In this document: positions 12,573 to 24,335 of the stretch, piece after piece
Position numbering within the stretch: the first letter of the stretch is position 1
How the letters are laid out: the number at the start of each line of letters is the position of its first letter
Source: Panax quinquefolius
Taxonomy: Eukaryota > Streptophyta > Magnoliopsida > Apiales > Araliaceae
Length of the DNA stretch: 64,000 nucleotides
Direction: 5' to 3'
Assembly (NCBI GenBank): GCA_020205615.1
Contig: CM035165.1
Location: 27,749,544-27,813,543 of the forward strand
Made by a program: the position numbers and the translations under genes
The notes under the pieces: generated by a model
The model's input: the letters and a program-made list of their open reading frames with translations, nothing else
Database searches by the model: none
What the model was told of the DNA's origin: nothing

Positions 12573-13032
12573 ACTTAAGCATTCCGTGCGCTAATCCTGT
12601 AAAACCGTGGCCTTTATTTCCGTGGGTTTTTTTTTTTTTTTCTTTTGTTGCACGGAATTCGAGGCAATGTTATTTGTTAAAAAATAAGCTGCTGCTTTCT
12701 TTTAAAAAAAAAAAATAAAGCTACCACGTTGCTTACAATAAATTCCGTGCGCTGCCATGTTGCTGACCTTGATCTATGCCTTGATTTGCGTGCAACCTTT
12801 AGCAAGTTACCATTTTAAAAATCCCACGTGAATAAGCTCCTTCACAGGTGGCAATAGGATTCCTTCCTATTCTTCCCTTGAAACGTGGCAGCAACTTTTT
12901 TTTTTTTTTTTTTTTTTTTTTAGATTTTATACAATAAAATTACGCCCAATTAAATTATTCTAAACACATATCGATATAATATCAAATTAAAACAATTAAT
13001 AATTAGCATAAAGGTTTGGCTACGATGCTAAT
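10481..13032 (-). other. Long AT-rich 5' leader of element A
   Basis: About 2.5 kb between gag and the 5' LTR, with no coding potential. It holds three copies of a 20-bp word ccttgtggtgacacaacaaa (10782, 10968, 11057), an array of short words like aataaactcctttattt between 11818 and 12445, a dinucleotide AT run at about 12529-12566, and poly-T runs at about 12627-12642 and 12897-12921. The primer-binding site would lie at its right edge. Element B carries the same leader at 28290-30830. Confidence 0.7.
10782..11077. repeat. Three dispersed copies of a 20-bp word in the leader
   Basis: The word ccttgtggtgacacaacaaa occurs at 10782-10802, 10968-10988 and 11057-11077, in the same direction. It is kept exactly while the sequence between copies is unrelated. 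The same three copies recur in element B at 28601, 28786 and 28875. Confidence 0.85.
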
Positions 13033-14904
13033 TATTAGGTTTGTAATATTCATAACGCAATCAAATTGCATAAAATATTGCGAGCGTGAAAAATCGAGTT
13101 TAAAATTTACAAACCATATATACCGGATCATCCTTTATGCATAATTATTAATTAAGAAAAAAGATAAAGAATAAATCATACCCTGGCGAAGATCGAAGCT
13201 TCCTCGAATGCAAAGTTCACCTCCAAATCCTTTTCGCGCTCAATCTTGAATCCACCGGGTTTGGTTCCCTTCCTTTGATCAACGTTAGCCACCCAAATGT
13301 TTGGCCTCAGAGGTGATCCACCGAGGAAGAAGAAAATTCAAGAAGATGGGTATTTGGCTCAAACCCTAGTTTTCTATCTCTATAGAAAGAGTGTCTCTCC
13401 CAACAATTGGAATTATTACGTATGTTGAAAAATCAACCACCCATCACACCCATAATAAGACTCTCTTATTTATGTATGTGGCAACCCACCTTAACAATTA
13501 AGGAATTGAGTTTTAATTAATTAATTCTTTTAATTAATTAAGCTCCCTAATCTTATTAGGGATAATTAATTAAACTCCTTTAATTAATTTTCCTTCCTAA
13601 TCCAATTAGGAATAAATGAGAGTACTTATATTAAATTAATTCCTAAACTCTTTTAGAAATTAAAATAATAATAATTGTAATAATATTAATAAGACTCCTC
13701 TTATTAATTTATATTTAATATTTCTAAAATATTAAATAATAAATATTAAGCTATTTAATTTATTCTATCACCATAGATTAAATTAAATATACATATATAT
13801 TATTACTATTATGCCATTAACTTCTTAAATAATTATTCTTCCTTTTTTTATGGTGTGACTTTTAGGTTCTCCATATTAAGCAGGTTGTGAATAAATCAAT
13901 TAGAACAATTCTAATCTTATTTAAATAAATAAATTAAACAATTAATTTATTTAAATAATATTTATTCTACAATATAGGGATAAGCCTCCTAGCGATCAAC
14001 GACTTTCCGGATAATATAGATTTCAACATTAATCATTAAAGAACCTTTGAGTAAATAGTTACTGTGACAATTCAATCCTTCCACCATATCTGATGTCCCA
14101 ATTAAATATAAGGCATGGAATTACCGTCAAGTCTTATTTTATTTAATTATATGTATTTCGATCCTTAAATGCACAACTCAAATAATGCAAATTAGAAACT
14201 CCTTTCTAATTTCATTACGCCTCGCCGAGGACTCTTGGGTTGTCATTTATCGAATCACATAGGACATTCTCTTCTTTTATTAGAAGTGGTAGATTCTTTA
14301 TTGATCATACATTATCTCCACGTACAACTTATTATACCCAAGCATACCCTTTGATATACCCTAAGGGTCTTAAGGAATAAGTCAAAGTATAACTCATCAT
14401 ATACGAGATCTTATGATGATCTCAAGTCAAGGATTACTTGTCTTACTATCACTATTCTGAATTCCTATTGTGAGCAAATAAAACTCCATTAGGTATTCCT
14501 TAATGAGCCCACGTTCGGTGAACTTATTCTCTAATAAGCACCTACATACTTGCTTTAGTGTCTCCACACAAATGATCGTGAGATCAATCATCCTCATCCA
14601 ATGAAAGCGGTTAATGTGTATTCAATCTATCCGGATTTACTAATCCCCGATTTAGTAATCCAATGATTGGGAACTATTTTAGTTTTAAGCTTTCTAAGAA
14701 TTTAGATCTCATTAGAATGATCATCATCATTATTCTAAAAGCATTGCTTAAAACTATGGGTTTATCACATATTATAAAAGCGAGATCGTGTAGATAATTA
14801 AAAGCCTTTAATAAATTAATACTTTTATTAATAAATGAATAAGATTGTTACAAAGTATATGCTTTATCATCAAACATGATTGGCTTGTGTGCATACTACT
14901 TTCA
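13033..14904 (-). repeat. 5' LTR of element A
   Basis: 1872 bp, collinear with 5714-7578. It ends in tactttca on the plus strand, next to the target duplication cttgg. The inner terminus is tattagg rather than tgttagg, so the canonical TG is altered. In the element's own direction this is the 5' LTR and should hold its promoter. No TATA box could be chosen confidently in such AT-rich sequence. Confidence 0.92.
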
Positions 14905-15651
14905 CTTGGACCTAAAGTTCCATGCCTAAGTGAAATGGAAAAAGTTCTTGGACCTGAAGTTCCATACCTAAGTGCAATAGGTGCTCTTATGTATCTTGCA
15001 AACTATACACGACCTGATTTTGTTGTCAACTTGTTAACAAGATACAATTCTTCTCCGACTAAGAGACATTGGGATGGGATCAAACACATTTTGAGATACC
15101 TCCGTGGAAGTATAGATCTTGGGTTATTTTATCTAAGAGATTCAATGTCGCGATTGGTTGGATATGCCGATGTAGGATATTTATCAGATCCATATAATGG
15201 AAGATCACAAACAGGTTATGTATTTACATATTGTGATACGGCTATATCCTGGAAATCCACAAAGTAAACCATGACAGCTACATCTTCAAATCACTAAGAG
15301 ATTCTCGTTATACATGAAGCAAGCAGAGAGTGTGTTTGGTTGAGATCAATTATTCAGCATATTCAAAAGTCATGTGAATTACCATCAATCAAAGACATTC
15401 CTACAATTCTGTATGAGGATAACGCTGCATGTATTGCTCAACTTAGAGGAGAGTACATCAAGGGAGATAGAATAAAGCATATTTTACCTAAATTCTTCTT
15501 CACACATGAGCTACAAAAGAATGGTGATATAGATGTGCATCAAATTCGATCATGTGATAATCTAGCCGACTTATTCACAAAGTCGCTACCATATGCAACG
15601 TTTGCAAAACTTCGAAAAATGATCGGAATATGTCGACTGAAAGACTTATGA
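14905..15651 (+). pseudogene. Copia reverse transcriptase C-terminus and RNase H, two in-frame stops
   Basis: One plus-strand frame runs from the element A junction to a TGA at 15649-15651. It is broken only by TAA codons at 15265-15267 and 15295-15297. The first part (about 120 residues) carries the copia motifs GALMYLANYTRPDFVVN, HWDGIKHILRYLRGSIDLGL and GYVFTYCDTAISWKST. The second part is RNase H with YEDNAACIAQL, IKHILPKFFFTHELQKNGDI and DNLADLFTKSLP. In the intact family these enzymes make cDNA and remove the RNA template. The gag, protease and integrase parts are absent from the window. Both stops could come from single-base changes. Confidence 0.88.
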
Positions 15652-16135
15652 AAATATTTCATCAAGAAGTAATGAATTCCTTTTGAGGGGAAGACTGTAC
15701 TCTTTTTCCTTAGTCACGGTTTTTATCCCAACGGGTTTTTTCTGACAAGGTTTTAACGAGGCAGTCAACTAAGATATTTATGTAAAAGATATGTACTCTT
15801 TTTCCCTTCGTTAAGTTTTTTCCACTGGGTTTTCTTAACAAGGTTTTTAATGAGACATAATCTTCTATTGTAGGAAATCAGGGGAAGTTTTATAAGCCAT
15901 GTGATTCCCTCATAATGAGGGAACTTTCTCTTGCCCTTCTTCTTTCCTTTTCCTTCTCTAATTAGGATTACTCCCCCCTGACTCCTCTCCTCTCCTATAT
16001 AAAGGAATGAAAGCTGAAGGAAATAATAAGAATTCTCTCTGAAGAATTTCTCTCTTTCTCTCTTACTTATTCTCTCTAAATTTATGCAGCAATTATAAGA
16101 GTATATTTATACACTTTTGCTAAAGTTTCATAACA
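15652..16135 (+). repeat. 3' untranslated region and probable 3' LTR of the split copia element
   Basis: After the pol stop come two imperfect copies (about 15696-15765 and 15790-15856) of a segment with gtactctttttcc and a later gggtttt..aaggttttaa, common before the LTR in this copia group. A purine tract caggggaag at about 15879-15887 precedes the likely LTR, which contains a TATA box (tatataaag, 15996-16004) and CT-rich downstream sequence. The far end near 16134 (cataaca) is uncertain and no target duplication could be fixed. Confidence 0.5.
15996..16004 (+). promoter_or_regulatory. TATA box of the copia LTR
   Basis: The word tatataaag sits in a less AT-rich, CT-rich setting and is followed by a pyrimidine-rich leader. 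It is the expected LTR promoter position. Activity is not shown. Confidence 0.5.
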
Positions 16136-17983
16136 ATTTTATGATTTTTATATGTTAAATTTTCTTAAGTATATGTAAAAAATAGAATGTTTATGATTTT
16201 GATTACATTATTTTAATATACAGTTGGTGTTGTTTTTTGCAATGTTAAATAAAAAAATATAATAATATTTATTACTACCTCTATCTTGTAAAAAAAATTC
16301 TTTTAATATACTTTTTTCTTTTTTTATGTAAACATATTTGTCATTTTTACTATAAATAATTATGCTTAAGTGTGACTTATGTTTAGTTTTATATATGAGA
16401 AAATTAATTAATATAATTTTAATACTTTTTATATGAATAATAAGATTCGTTTTGTAATAATAAATTTGTTTTACGTAAAATTTGATATTTAGAAAAATAA
16501 TTATAATTTTATTGTGTTAATTTGTAATTTTATGGGTATCAAAATTTTAATTTTTAGTTATAAAAAAAATATATTTGAATATATATCACGTATATTTTAA
16601 TCTTTGAGAAATTTAATTAGCAAAAAAAATGTATGACTTTATTTTCCGATAAAATGAATATTTATTATTTTTTGACATTTATATATGTTATTTATTTACA
16701 AGTTCATAATTTAATTAATTAGATCAAGTAAAGTAAAAATTATAATATACAAATTTATATTTTGTGGAGAAATTAAACATTATAACTTGACGGGTGTATT
16801 AGACATTATATTAAAAATATTTTTAGATATTAGTTGATCAATCACACTAGGGGTAGTGAATGTTACGTATTGTAGACTAGAGTGGTACTGACTATTACTT
16901 AAAAAACTAGAGGGATAGTGAGTGTTATTTTGATTATCTATATGGAGTGTCAGTGTATTTTACTCAATAACAATATATCTCAAATTTTAGAATCGACTAA
17001 AAAAAATATATCTTTAATTTTAAAACAGAGAATATATATTTACTCTTAACAATTAAAAATTGTTCTGTCAATATCAACATTCTTTTTTTTTTCTTTATTT
17101 ATGTTTTGGTGATTGTGCTACATTATGAATAATACTAAAATCTCAACAAATATTTTAAATAATATGTTATCATTACATTACATTGACTAAATATACGACT
17201 ACTTATATGAATTAAATAATAATTATGCATATTAATACAAAGAAAATAACACGCGCAAGTTTAATTCATAATCTCATTACTAGTTAAAAGAATTTTATAT
17301 TTTTCTCTTTTGGTGTGCACAATTTTAGTCCACTTTATAAAATTATTTTTATAAGAAAATAATAAGATGACTTTTAAAAAAATTAGTGTTAAGAATGATA
17401 CTCACTATATAGCTTATGAAAAAATCACTTAAATGTCATTATTTTATAAATATAACTCTATTTTAAAACAGTGTAAAATATACTAATAATATTTTACATC
17501 GAATTGATATTTTTATATGATTATCTTTCACACGATTCATTTATATATAAAAATATTAAAAATACATACGAAACAAATAGTGGTGGGAAAGAATGGAGGA
17601 GTTCCGGAAGCAAATTTGCACGTGAGAAAGGTAAAGCCGTTTTGACAGCCGGTGAGATCTGGGCAGCCACATTGCTCAAAAACTTTTGTCTGCACTCTGC
17701 ATAATCTGTGCCGTACAGCTGTACAAATTCTGTCCGTCAACCCAACAAAACAACTATAAAAAAAAAGTACCAGTACTACTTGAAGATTAAGATAAGCTTG
17801 TTTATTGAATTAAACTAAGTGATAAATTAGGGCCGGTTTGATTAATATTGAATGATTGAATGACTGACTCATTCAGTGCGTTTATTTTTAATAAAAATCG
17901 TTTAAATGACTGAATTCAATGACTAAGTCTTATTTTTTGAGTTGAATGAGTTTAATAACGACCGAATGATTTTTTTTACTATA
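16136..17983. other. AT-rich intergenic DNA
   Basis: I see no gene. A less AT-rich island at about 17580-17740 contains a cacgtg word (17618-17623) and a TATA-like ctataaaa near 17754, but no reading frame of interest follows. At 17829-17845 the words ttagggccggtttgatt resemble the end of a PIF/Harbinger or hAT miniature element. No opposite end was found. Confidence 0.4.
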
Positions 17984-17993
17984 TTAACTATTA
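17984..17993. repeat. Left 10-bp target duplication of the Mutator-like element
   Basis: ttaactatta, identical to 19929-19938. Mutator-like elements duplicate 8-11 bp of target. Confidence 0.8.
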
Positions 17994-18721
17994 GGGTTAA
18001 ATACATATTTCCTCATTCTACTAGGGGTCGGTTTACAAATACATTATTGAACTGATTTTTTTTACATTCGACTCACTGAACTATAATTTTTTTACAAACC
18101 GTTACTAATTCTGTTAAATTGTTTAACTTTGGATGGAAAAATTACTTGAGATGCCACGTGAGAGAGAGAAAGCTTACCTGTCACACATTTTTCTTTCTAG
18201 CATGCCTAAATGGAAACTCTTATAAATTTAATGTTAAATTAATGAAAATCAAATAAATAAAATAATTCATCTAAAATAAAAGGACAATAAAAATAAAATT
18301 TTTAAAATTTATTTTAATCATTAAGATTTGTTTGGTATGATAAAACTTTGATATTATAACATGCAAAAAAAATTTTTTTTTTAGTATGGTACAATTTTAA
18401 ATAAATTATATAAATTACACATAAATATGTAATTTTCTTTTAATTTAAATAATTCACTAAATTCATTAATTTTATTAACTCTCTTCAGATAAAATTAAAT
18501 TAATAATATAATATATAAATATCGGCATGTTATATTACTAATTTTGTCATAATAATATCTTCAACATTAATAATAAAAAATTATTAATATATTTTTAACA
18601 AATTTATCTTTTATTATATTTAGATATATTACATATATTATTAAAATAAGAGAAACTTGGATAGATTTTGAATTTGAATAATTTCTTTAAAATTATTCAT
18701 CAACAAATCCTTCAAACATCA

Positions 18722-18757
<36 letters not shown>
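18722..18757. repeat. ATT trinucleotide microsatellite
   Basis: About 12 uninterrupted att units inside the Mutator-like element. It creates a poly-isoleucine string in one frame, which is not evidence of coding. Confidence 0.9.
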
Positions 18758-19288
18758 TTCTTAAAAATACTAAATGTCACCAACTCAGTAACACAGAGTT
18801 ACTCATCAGTCATCTTCAAATTTCTTAACACAATTCCCAAACCCATATTCAGTAACACAGGGTTCTTCATCTCCAAATTTCGTAACACAGATCCGAAGAG
18901 CATGAAGAACTCCATCAGCACAAGAATAAAATTGCCGACGCAAACAACCACTCCACGACGGCGGCGTTGCTGATTTCCCTTCCCTCTCCATCGCCGCCTC
19001 CACAAAGTTGCAGAAAAAAAAGGCCCAACCTATATCCCTGGGATCTGGAATTTGACTAGAGATGGAGAAGATGAGTAGTGGTAGTTTTTAATATAAATAA
19101 ATACATTTAATTTGGATTTGCGGTGAAAAAGATATTGAATTTAGATTTGGATTTCGGCTACTTCCGGCTACAGATCTGGGTTGTTGGAGTTTTAGAACTT
19201 GGTTGCTTTGATTTTGATTAGTTTTAGATTTTTGATTTCGAATTATTTTGGATTTGGATTTGTGGTCTAGTTGTTTGGGGTTCTTCGA

Positions 19289-19624
19289 TTAAAGGTTTCT
19301 TGTTAAACGGATCGTAAGGTGAAGGGAGCTTGGATTTGTTGATTCCTTTTGTTGTTGATAATGTTGTTCTTGGGTTTTCTTATTTGAAATCTGAGTTTTC
19401 AGAGTCTGATGAAGATTGGGAAGAGTTGATTTTGGTGGAGAATAGTTTAGGGAAGAAGGGTTTATGGGGGTTTTAGTGAAATGATTGTTTTGGTTAATGG
19501 GTTTGTTAATAGTTGTTGTATGGGGGTTGGAGGAGATGTGAGAGGGAGAGGTGGAGAAGAGGTGTTTGAGGAGAGAGAAAGAGGAAGGGAGTTTGGAGAA
19601 TATGGAGGGAGGAGCGAGACCCAT
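19289..19624 (-). pseudogene. Captured host gene 5' fragment, possible organelle-targeted PPR protein
   Basis: A minus-strand frame of 111 codons with an ATG at 19624, ending in TAA. The first 30 residues (MGLAPPSIFSKLPSSFSLLK...) are rich in serine, leucine and basic residues and poor in acidic ones, like a mitochondrial or plastid presequence. A low-complexity N/T/P/Q-rich region follows. Near the end, the adjacent frame continues as KLPSPYDPFNKKPLIEEPQ. From memory this resembles the segment before the repeats in At4g38150-like pentatricopeptide proteins; that match is unverified. The fragment abuts the right inverted repeat of the element. The repeat domain itself is absent, so no function is expected. 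Confidence 0.45.
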
Positions 19625-19928
19625 AGATCACATTTTGGTAGATAGATGATTTAATTTGTTTTAAGTATTTATTATAAAATTAAGTATAATTTAATTTAAT
19701 TAATTATTTAGTTTACAATTCTCTCTCCTTGTCAGCATTGACACATAGATTTAATTGATTGACACGTATTGCGACGTCATACTTCTGTTAAATGGTTAAT
19801 AGACATAGACGTTAAAATCACTTTTTTGTAAATAATATATAGTTCAATGAGTTGACCGTAAAAAAATTTATTTCAGTAATGTATTTGTAAACTGGGTCGA
19901 ATAGAGTGGAAAAAAGTGTATTTAACCC

Positions 19929-19938
19929 TTAACTATTA
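19929..19938. repeat. Right 10-bp target duplication of the Mutator-like element
   Basis: ttaactatta, identical to 17984-17993. Confidence 0.8.
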
Positions 19939-20147
19939 TATTAAGTAATATTAAAAAAAATTTACTATAATTTTTAATTTTTTCAAATGGGTAGAATAAT
20001 AAAAATTTATTATTCAGATGTTTTAGACATGTTAATTACCATAATATATAACGTTTTACAGTTGTACACAAAAATTAAAGAAATAATTGTATAAAATTAA
20101 ATATAGTATTAATTGTTTGTAATATCATTTACCATATACGTATCTCA

Positions 20148-22034
20148 TGATAGGTTTTTGTAATATTCATGGGCGCAATCAAATTGCATAAAAGTGCGGA
20201 AACGTGTAAAAAATCAAAGTTTAAAATTTTACAAACCATATACCCGGATCACCTTTATACGATAATTATTAATTAAACGAAAAGATAAAGAATAAAATCA
20301 TACCTCGAAGATCGAGCTTCCTAAAGATGCGAGTTCACCTCCAAATCCTTTCGCGCTCAACTTGAATCCACTTAGGGGTTTTGTTTCTTCCTTTGATCAA
20401 CGTTAGCCACCCATATGTTTGGCCTCAGAGGTGATCCACCAAGGAATTATAATGATTCAAGAAAAGGTATTGGCTCAAACCCTAGTTTTTCTATCTCAGT
20501 ATATAAAAAGGCGCAGACTCTCCAACAAATTGGAATTATTACGTTCAGAAAAGTCAACAACCCCACCACCCATAATAAAGACTCTTATTTATAAATGTGG
20601 GCAACCCACCTTAACAATTAAGGAATTGGGATTTATTTAATTAATTAAATTCTTTTAATTAATTAAGCTCCCTAATCTAATTAGGGATAATTAATTAAAC
20701 TCTTTAACTAATTTTCCTTCATAATCCAATTAGGAATAAATGAGAGTACTTATATTAAATTAATTTCTAAACTCTTTAGAAATTAAAATAATAATAATTG
20801 TAACAATATTAATAAGACTCCTCTTATTAATTTATATTTAATATTTCTAAAATATTAAATAATAATATTAAGCTATTTAATTTATTCTATCACCATAGAT
20901 TAAATTAAATATACTTAACATATTATTACGATTATGCCATTAACTTCTTAAATAATTATTCTTCCTTTTTGGTGTGTGACCCTTTGGGCTTCTCCATATT
21001 AAAAGGTTATTGAATAAATCAATTAGAACAATTCTAATCTTATTTAAATAAATAAATTAAACAATTAATTTATTTAAATAAATAATATTTATTCTACAAT
21101 AGGATAAGCCTCCCTCAATGATCAACGACTTTCCGGATAATATAGATTTCAACATTAATCATAAAAGAACCTTTGAGTAAATAGTTACCGTACAATTCAA
21201 TCCTTCCACCATACAATGTCCCAATTAAATATAAGACATGGAATTACTATCAAGTTTTATTTTATTTAATTATATGTATTTCGATTCTTAAATGCATAAC
21301 TCCAAATAATGCAAATTAGAAACTCCTTTCTAATTTCATTTCCGCCGCCGAGGACTCTTTGGGTTGTCATTTATCTAATCACATAGACATTTCTTTTCTT
21401 TTATTAGAAGTGGTAGATTCTTTATTGATCATACATTATCTCCATGTGATAACTTATTATACCCAAGCATACCCTTTGATATATACCTAAGGGTCTTAAG
21501 GAATAAGTCAAAGTATAACTCATCATACACAAGATACTATGATGATCTCAAGTCCAAGGATTACTTGTCTTACTATCACTACGAGTGAATTCCTATTGAT
21601 GGTGCAAATAAAACTCCATTAGGTATTCCTTAGCGAGCCACGTTCGTTGAACTTATTCTCTAATAAGCACCTACATACTTGCTTTAGTGTCTCCACACAA
21701 ATGATCATGAGATCAATCATCCTCATCCAACGAAAGCAAAGAACGATGTACCAATCTATCCGGATTCACTAATCCCCAATTTAGTAATCCAATGATTGGG
21801 AACTATTTTAGTTTTAAGCTTTCTAAGAATTTAGATCTCATTAGAATGATCATCATCATTATTCTAAAAGCATTGCTTAAAACTATGGGTTTATCACATA
21901 TTATAAAACAAAGATCATGTAGATAATTAAAAGCCTTTAATAAATTAATACTTTTTATTAATAAATGAATAAGATTGTTACAAAGTATATGCTTTATCAT
22001 CAAACATGATTGGCTTGTGTGTATATTACTTTCA
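20148..22034 (-). repeat. 3' LTR of element B
   Basis: 1887 bp; plus strand begins tgataggtttttg and ends attactttca. Collinear with 30831-32711 and with both LTRs of element A. Confidence 0.93.
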
Positions 22035-24335
22035 ATCTCCACTTGCACTAAAGCCAATCGCGTTGTATCTTTATACTCTTCTTCTCTAAGTGACGATTAT
22101 CCCATTGTTGGATAAGCTTTAGTTAATGGATATGTAATGTTGTTCTTGAGAGTCCACCATCTCTATAGTGATTTCCCATCTTTCAATGATTCTTATAATC
22201 AAATGAAAGTGCCACAACACATGTTTAGATCCAAGATGAGACTTAGGAACTATTCCTAGTTCTCTGTGAATGAACTTTTAATCCAAACAATCAACTCAGT
22301 AGCTTCATTTATAGCTATATACTTTGTCTTTATCACTAAACCAAAGAACTCTTTCTTTGTTTGGAACCTTTCCAATTCATTGTACCACCATTCAAGGTAA
22401 CCATTTACCTTAAAGTGGATTTTTACGTCGTCTTAGTGCGTTCGAAAACTCGAGTGCATTAAGCCCACTAGTTTTAATTAAGATCCACCATGAATATGAT
22501 CACATCCTTAGTGCTTAGGTTAAGCACTTTTAGATGTTTTTCAACGACTTACGTTGATCTTCTCGAATATGGTGATCAACATCGGTCTCGTATATTTCAT
22601 TGCATACATGATAGTTACTCATGTGATCTCTCTTTGGAGCTGCGGGGACTATTAAGAGATACACTCCATAACTCATCAACATGAGACAACTCTTGGAGTT
22701 TTCCATGCTAAACGACTTTAGCATCAAATGAATATACATTCCTTGGGTTAAGTCGAGCATCCTCTTGAATCTATCTATATAGATTTATATCCCCAATTAA
22801 GATACTCTTCCAAATCATTCATGGAGGAATGTTTAGACAACTTTATCTTTTCTTGATCAGTAAGCATTGGTATGTCATTCCTTATCCAGTAGTATATCAA
22901 CATATAATACTAGAAATTTCACAATGCTCCCATCTGACCCTTTTGTACACACTAGGTTCATTCTTATTTTGATAAAATCAAACTCTTTTGATTGCTTCAT
23001 CAAAAACGAATGTTCCATATTTGAGAAACTTGTTTCAATCCATTTCTCTGAAAGTGTCTACAACACTTACCTCATCGTATTTAAGCTGGATCATCATCTT
23101 CTATGATGTGTACCTCATCATCATCATCTATGATGAATCCATACCTCCCGGTATCCTCAGACTATTCGATTTACGATTCGGTTGTGGTACAATTGGTCCA
23201 TCTCTGTGTTCCTCTTATTTGACTTATAGTGTTTTGTGGTTCTTGAACTTTTCAAGATCTATTATCCTCCCACTAGCCCCTTCAATGATAAACGCCTTTA
23301 TCTTAGAAGGCGGCGTGTTTCAGAACAAACACCTTTTGCTAAGTAGAATTATAGAACATATACCTAAACTTACTTTTAGGATGTCCCACAAATCGACACT
23401 TGTCAAATCTTGTCCCAAGCTTATCCTTTTGAAACCTTTTCACATAAGTTGGAACCCCTTATCTTAATATACTTAAGATTAGGAATCCTCCCCATCCATA
23501 ACTTTTATGGAGTCTTGAAATTTGGATTTTGAGGTTACCTTTTTCGTAGATATGCTTGACCATTTCTAGGACATTACCTAGAAGGATCTTTGGAATGTCG
23601 GTAAAATCATTACGACCGCACCATGTCCAACAAGGTACGAATTTTCCATTCGGATACATCAATCAATTATTGCGTGTCGGGATGTGTCCATTATGAGAAA
23701 ACCATTTGAGATGATCTAGAAACTTATTGCACAAGTATTTATTCCTTGATCTAATCAAAGAATTTTAATACATTGCTAATTTGTTTCACTTACGAATTCT
23801 TTGAACCTTTCAAATAATTCACACTTGTATTTTAGCAAATACACACATTCAACTCTTTGAATGATCATCTCCTTTTCTTATACTAATTTGTTCAATATGC
23901 AAAATTATTTTCATGTAAGTTAAGTATACAAAATTTATTAAGTAATATTCGATTTCTATACAAAACATTATTATTATAAATAGAACAACAATTGTTCTTA
24001 AATATAATACCAAAGATTTTATTGTCCAACAATAAAATGGAAATAATATTTCTAACAAGAATTGGAATACAATAACAACTTATTGACTTAATAGATTTGT
24101 CAGTAAGCGATGCTAAACTATAAGTTTCTATAGCTAACGCAAAGAACCTTTGCTTCATTTCCACATGGGATTACTTATATTTGTTTAGCTTTCCACTTCG
24201 CTTGGTCCCTTCATAAATCTATATTTATGATAACAAAGTCGGTATCCAATACCCAAGTAGAACCTTGACTTAAAGAAAAATAATTTTAAATCATGAACAA
24301 ATTTGTATTTGTAACCAAAACTTTACTAAGCTTCT
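22035..24335 (-). pseudogene. Broken copia pol of element B, left of the gap
   Basis: Read on the minus strand from 24335 down to about 22055: a stretch after the nucleocapsid; then a segment with NIISILLLDNKIFGIIFKNN, corresponding to the pre-integrase part of plant copia polyproteins; an integrase C-terminal block with DKCRFVGHPK near 23370; a reverse transcriptase with NEPSVYKRVSG and LYVD near 22880-22960; a connection block with MSYGV near 22640; and an RNase H tail ending beside the LTR. The integrase catalytic core seems to be deleted. Stops and frameshifts occur every 50-90 codons. The same region is repeated to the right of the Ns. Confidence 0.8.

Larger units (their letters stand above)
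5714..14904 (-). mobile_element. Element A: complete but decayed Ty1/copia retrotransposon
   Basis: A 9191-bp element bounded by direct LTRs and flanked by the 5-bp target duplication cttgg (5709-5713 and 14905-14909), inside a copia reverse transcriptase. Orientation is minus. The polypurine tract lies beside the left LTR (minus strand gtgcaagtgggagat at 7579-7593), preceded by an RNase H end reading GDWL-stop, which is typical of copia. The degraded methionine-tRNA-type primer site lies beside the right LTR (about 13015-13032). Order on the minus strand: LTR, long AT-rich leader, gag, pol, LTR. All coding parts have stops and frameshifts. Element B is a second insertion of the same family. 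Confidence 0.92.
17994..19928. mobile_element. Non-autonomous Mutator-like element (Pack-MULE candidate)
   Basis: A 1935-bp element beginning gggttaaatac and ending gtatttaaccc. Its terminal inverted repeats run for about 110 bp at each end; matched landmarks include tttacaaatacatta and gaactata. It is flanked by the perfect 10-bp direct repeat ttaactatta. Long inverted repeats plus a target repeat of about 9-10 bp are the signature of Mutator-like elements. No transposase is encoded, so it would depend on a helper. The interior holds host-like sequence, including a 111-codon frame on the minus strand beside the right repeat. That arrangement is typical of gene-capturing MULEs. Confidence 0.82.

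Noticed and set aside
17829..17845. Tourist/hAT-like miniature element starting ttagggccggtttgatt
   Set aside because: No inverted partner could be found on either side of the Mutator-like element.
18668..18973. 101-codon plus-strand frame in the Mutator-like element
   Set aside because: About a tenth is poly-isoleucine from an ATT microsatellite. The rest overlaps competing minus-strand frames and shows no motif.
22988..23467. 159-codon plus-strand frame in element B
   Set aside because: It is antisense to the copia integrase/reverse transcriptase region, whose minus-strand translation has clear motifs.
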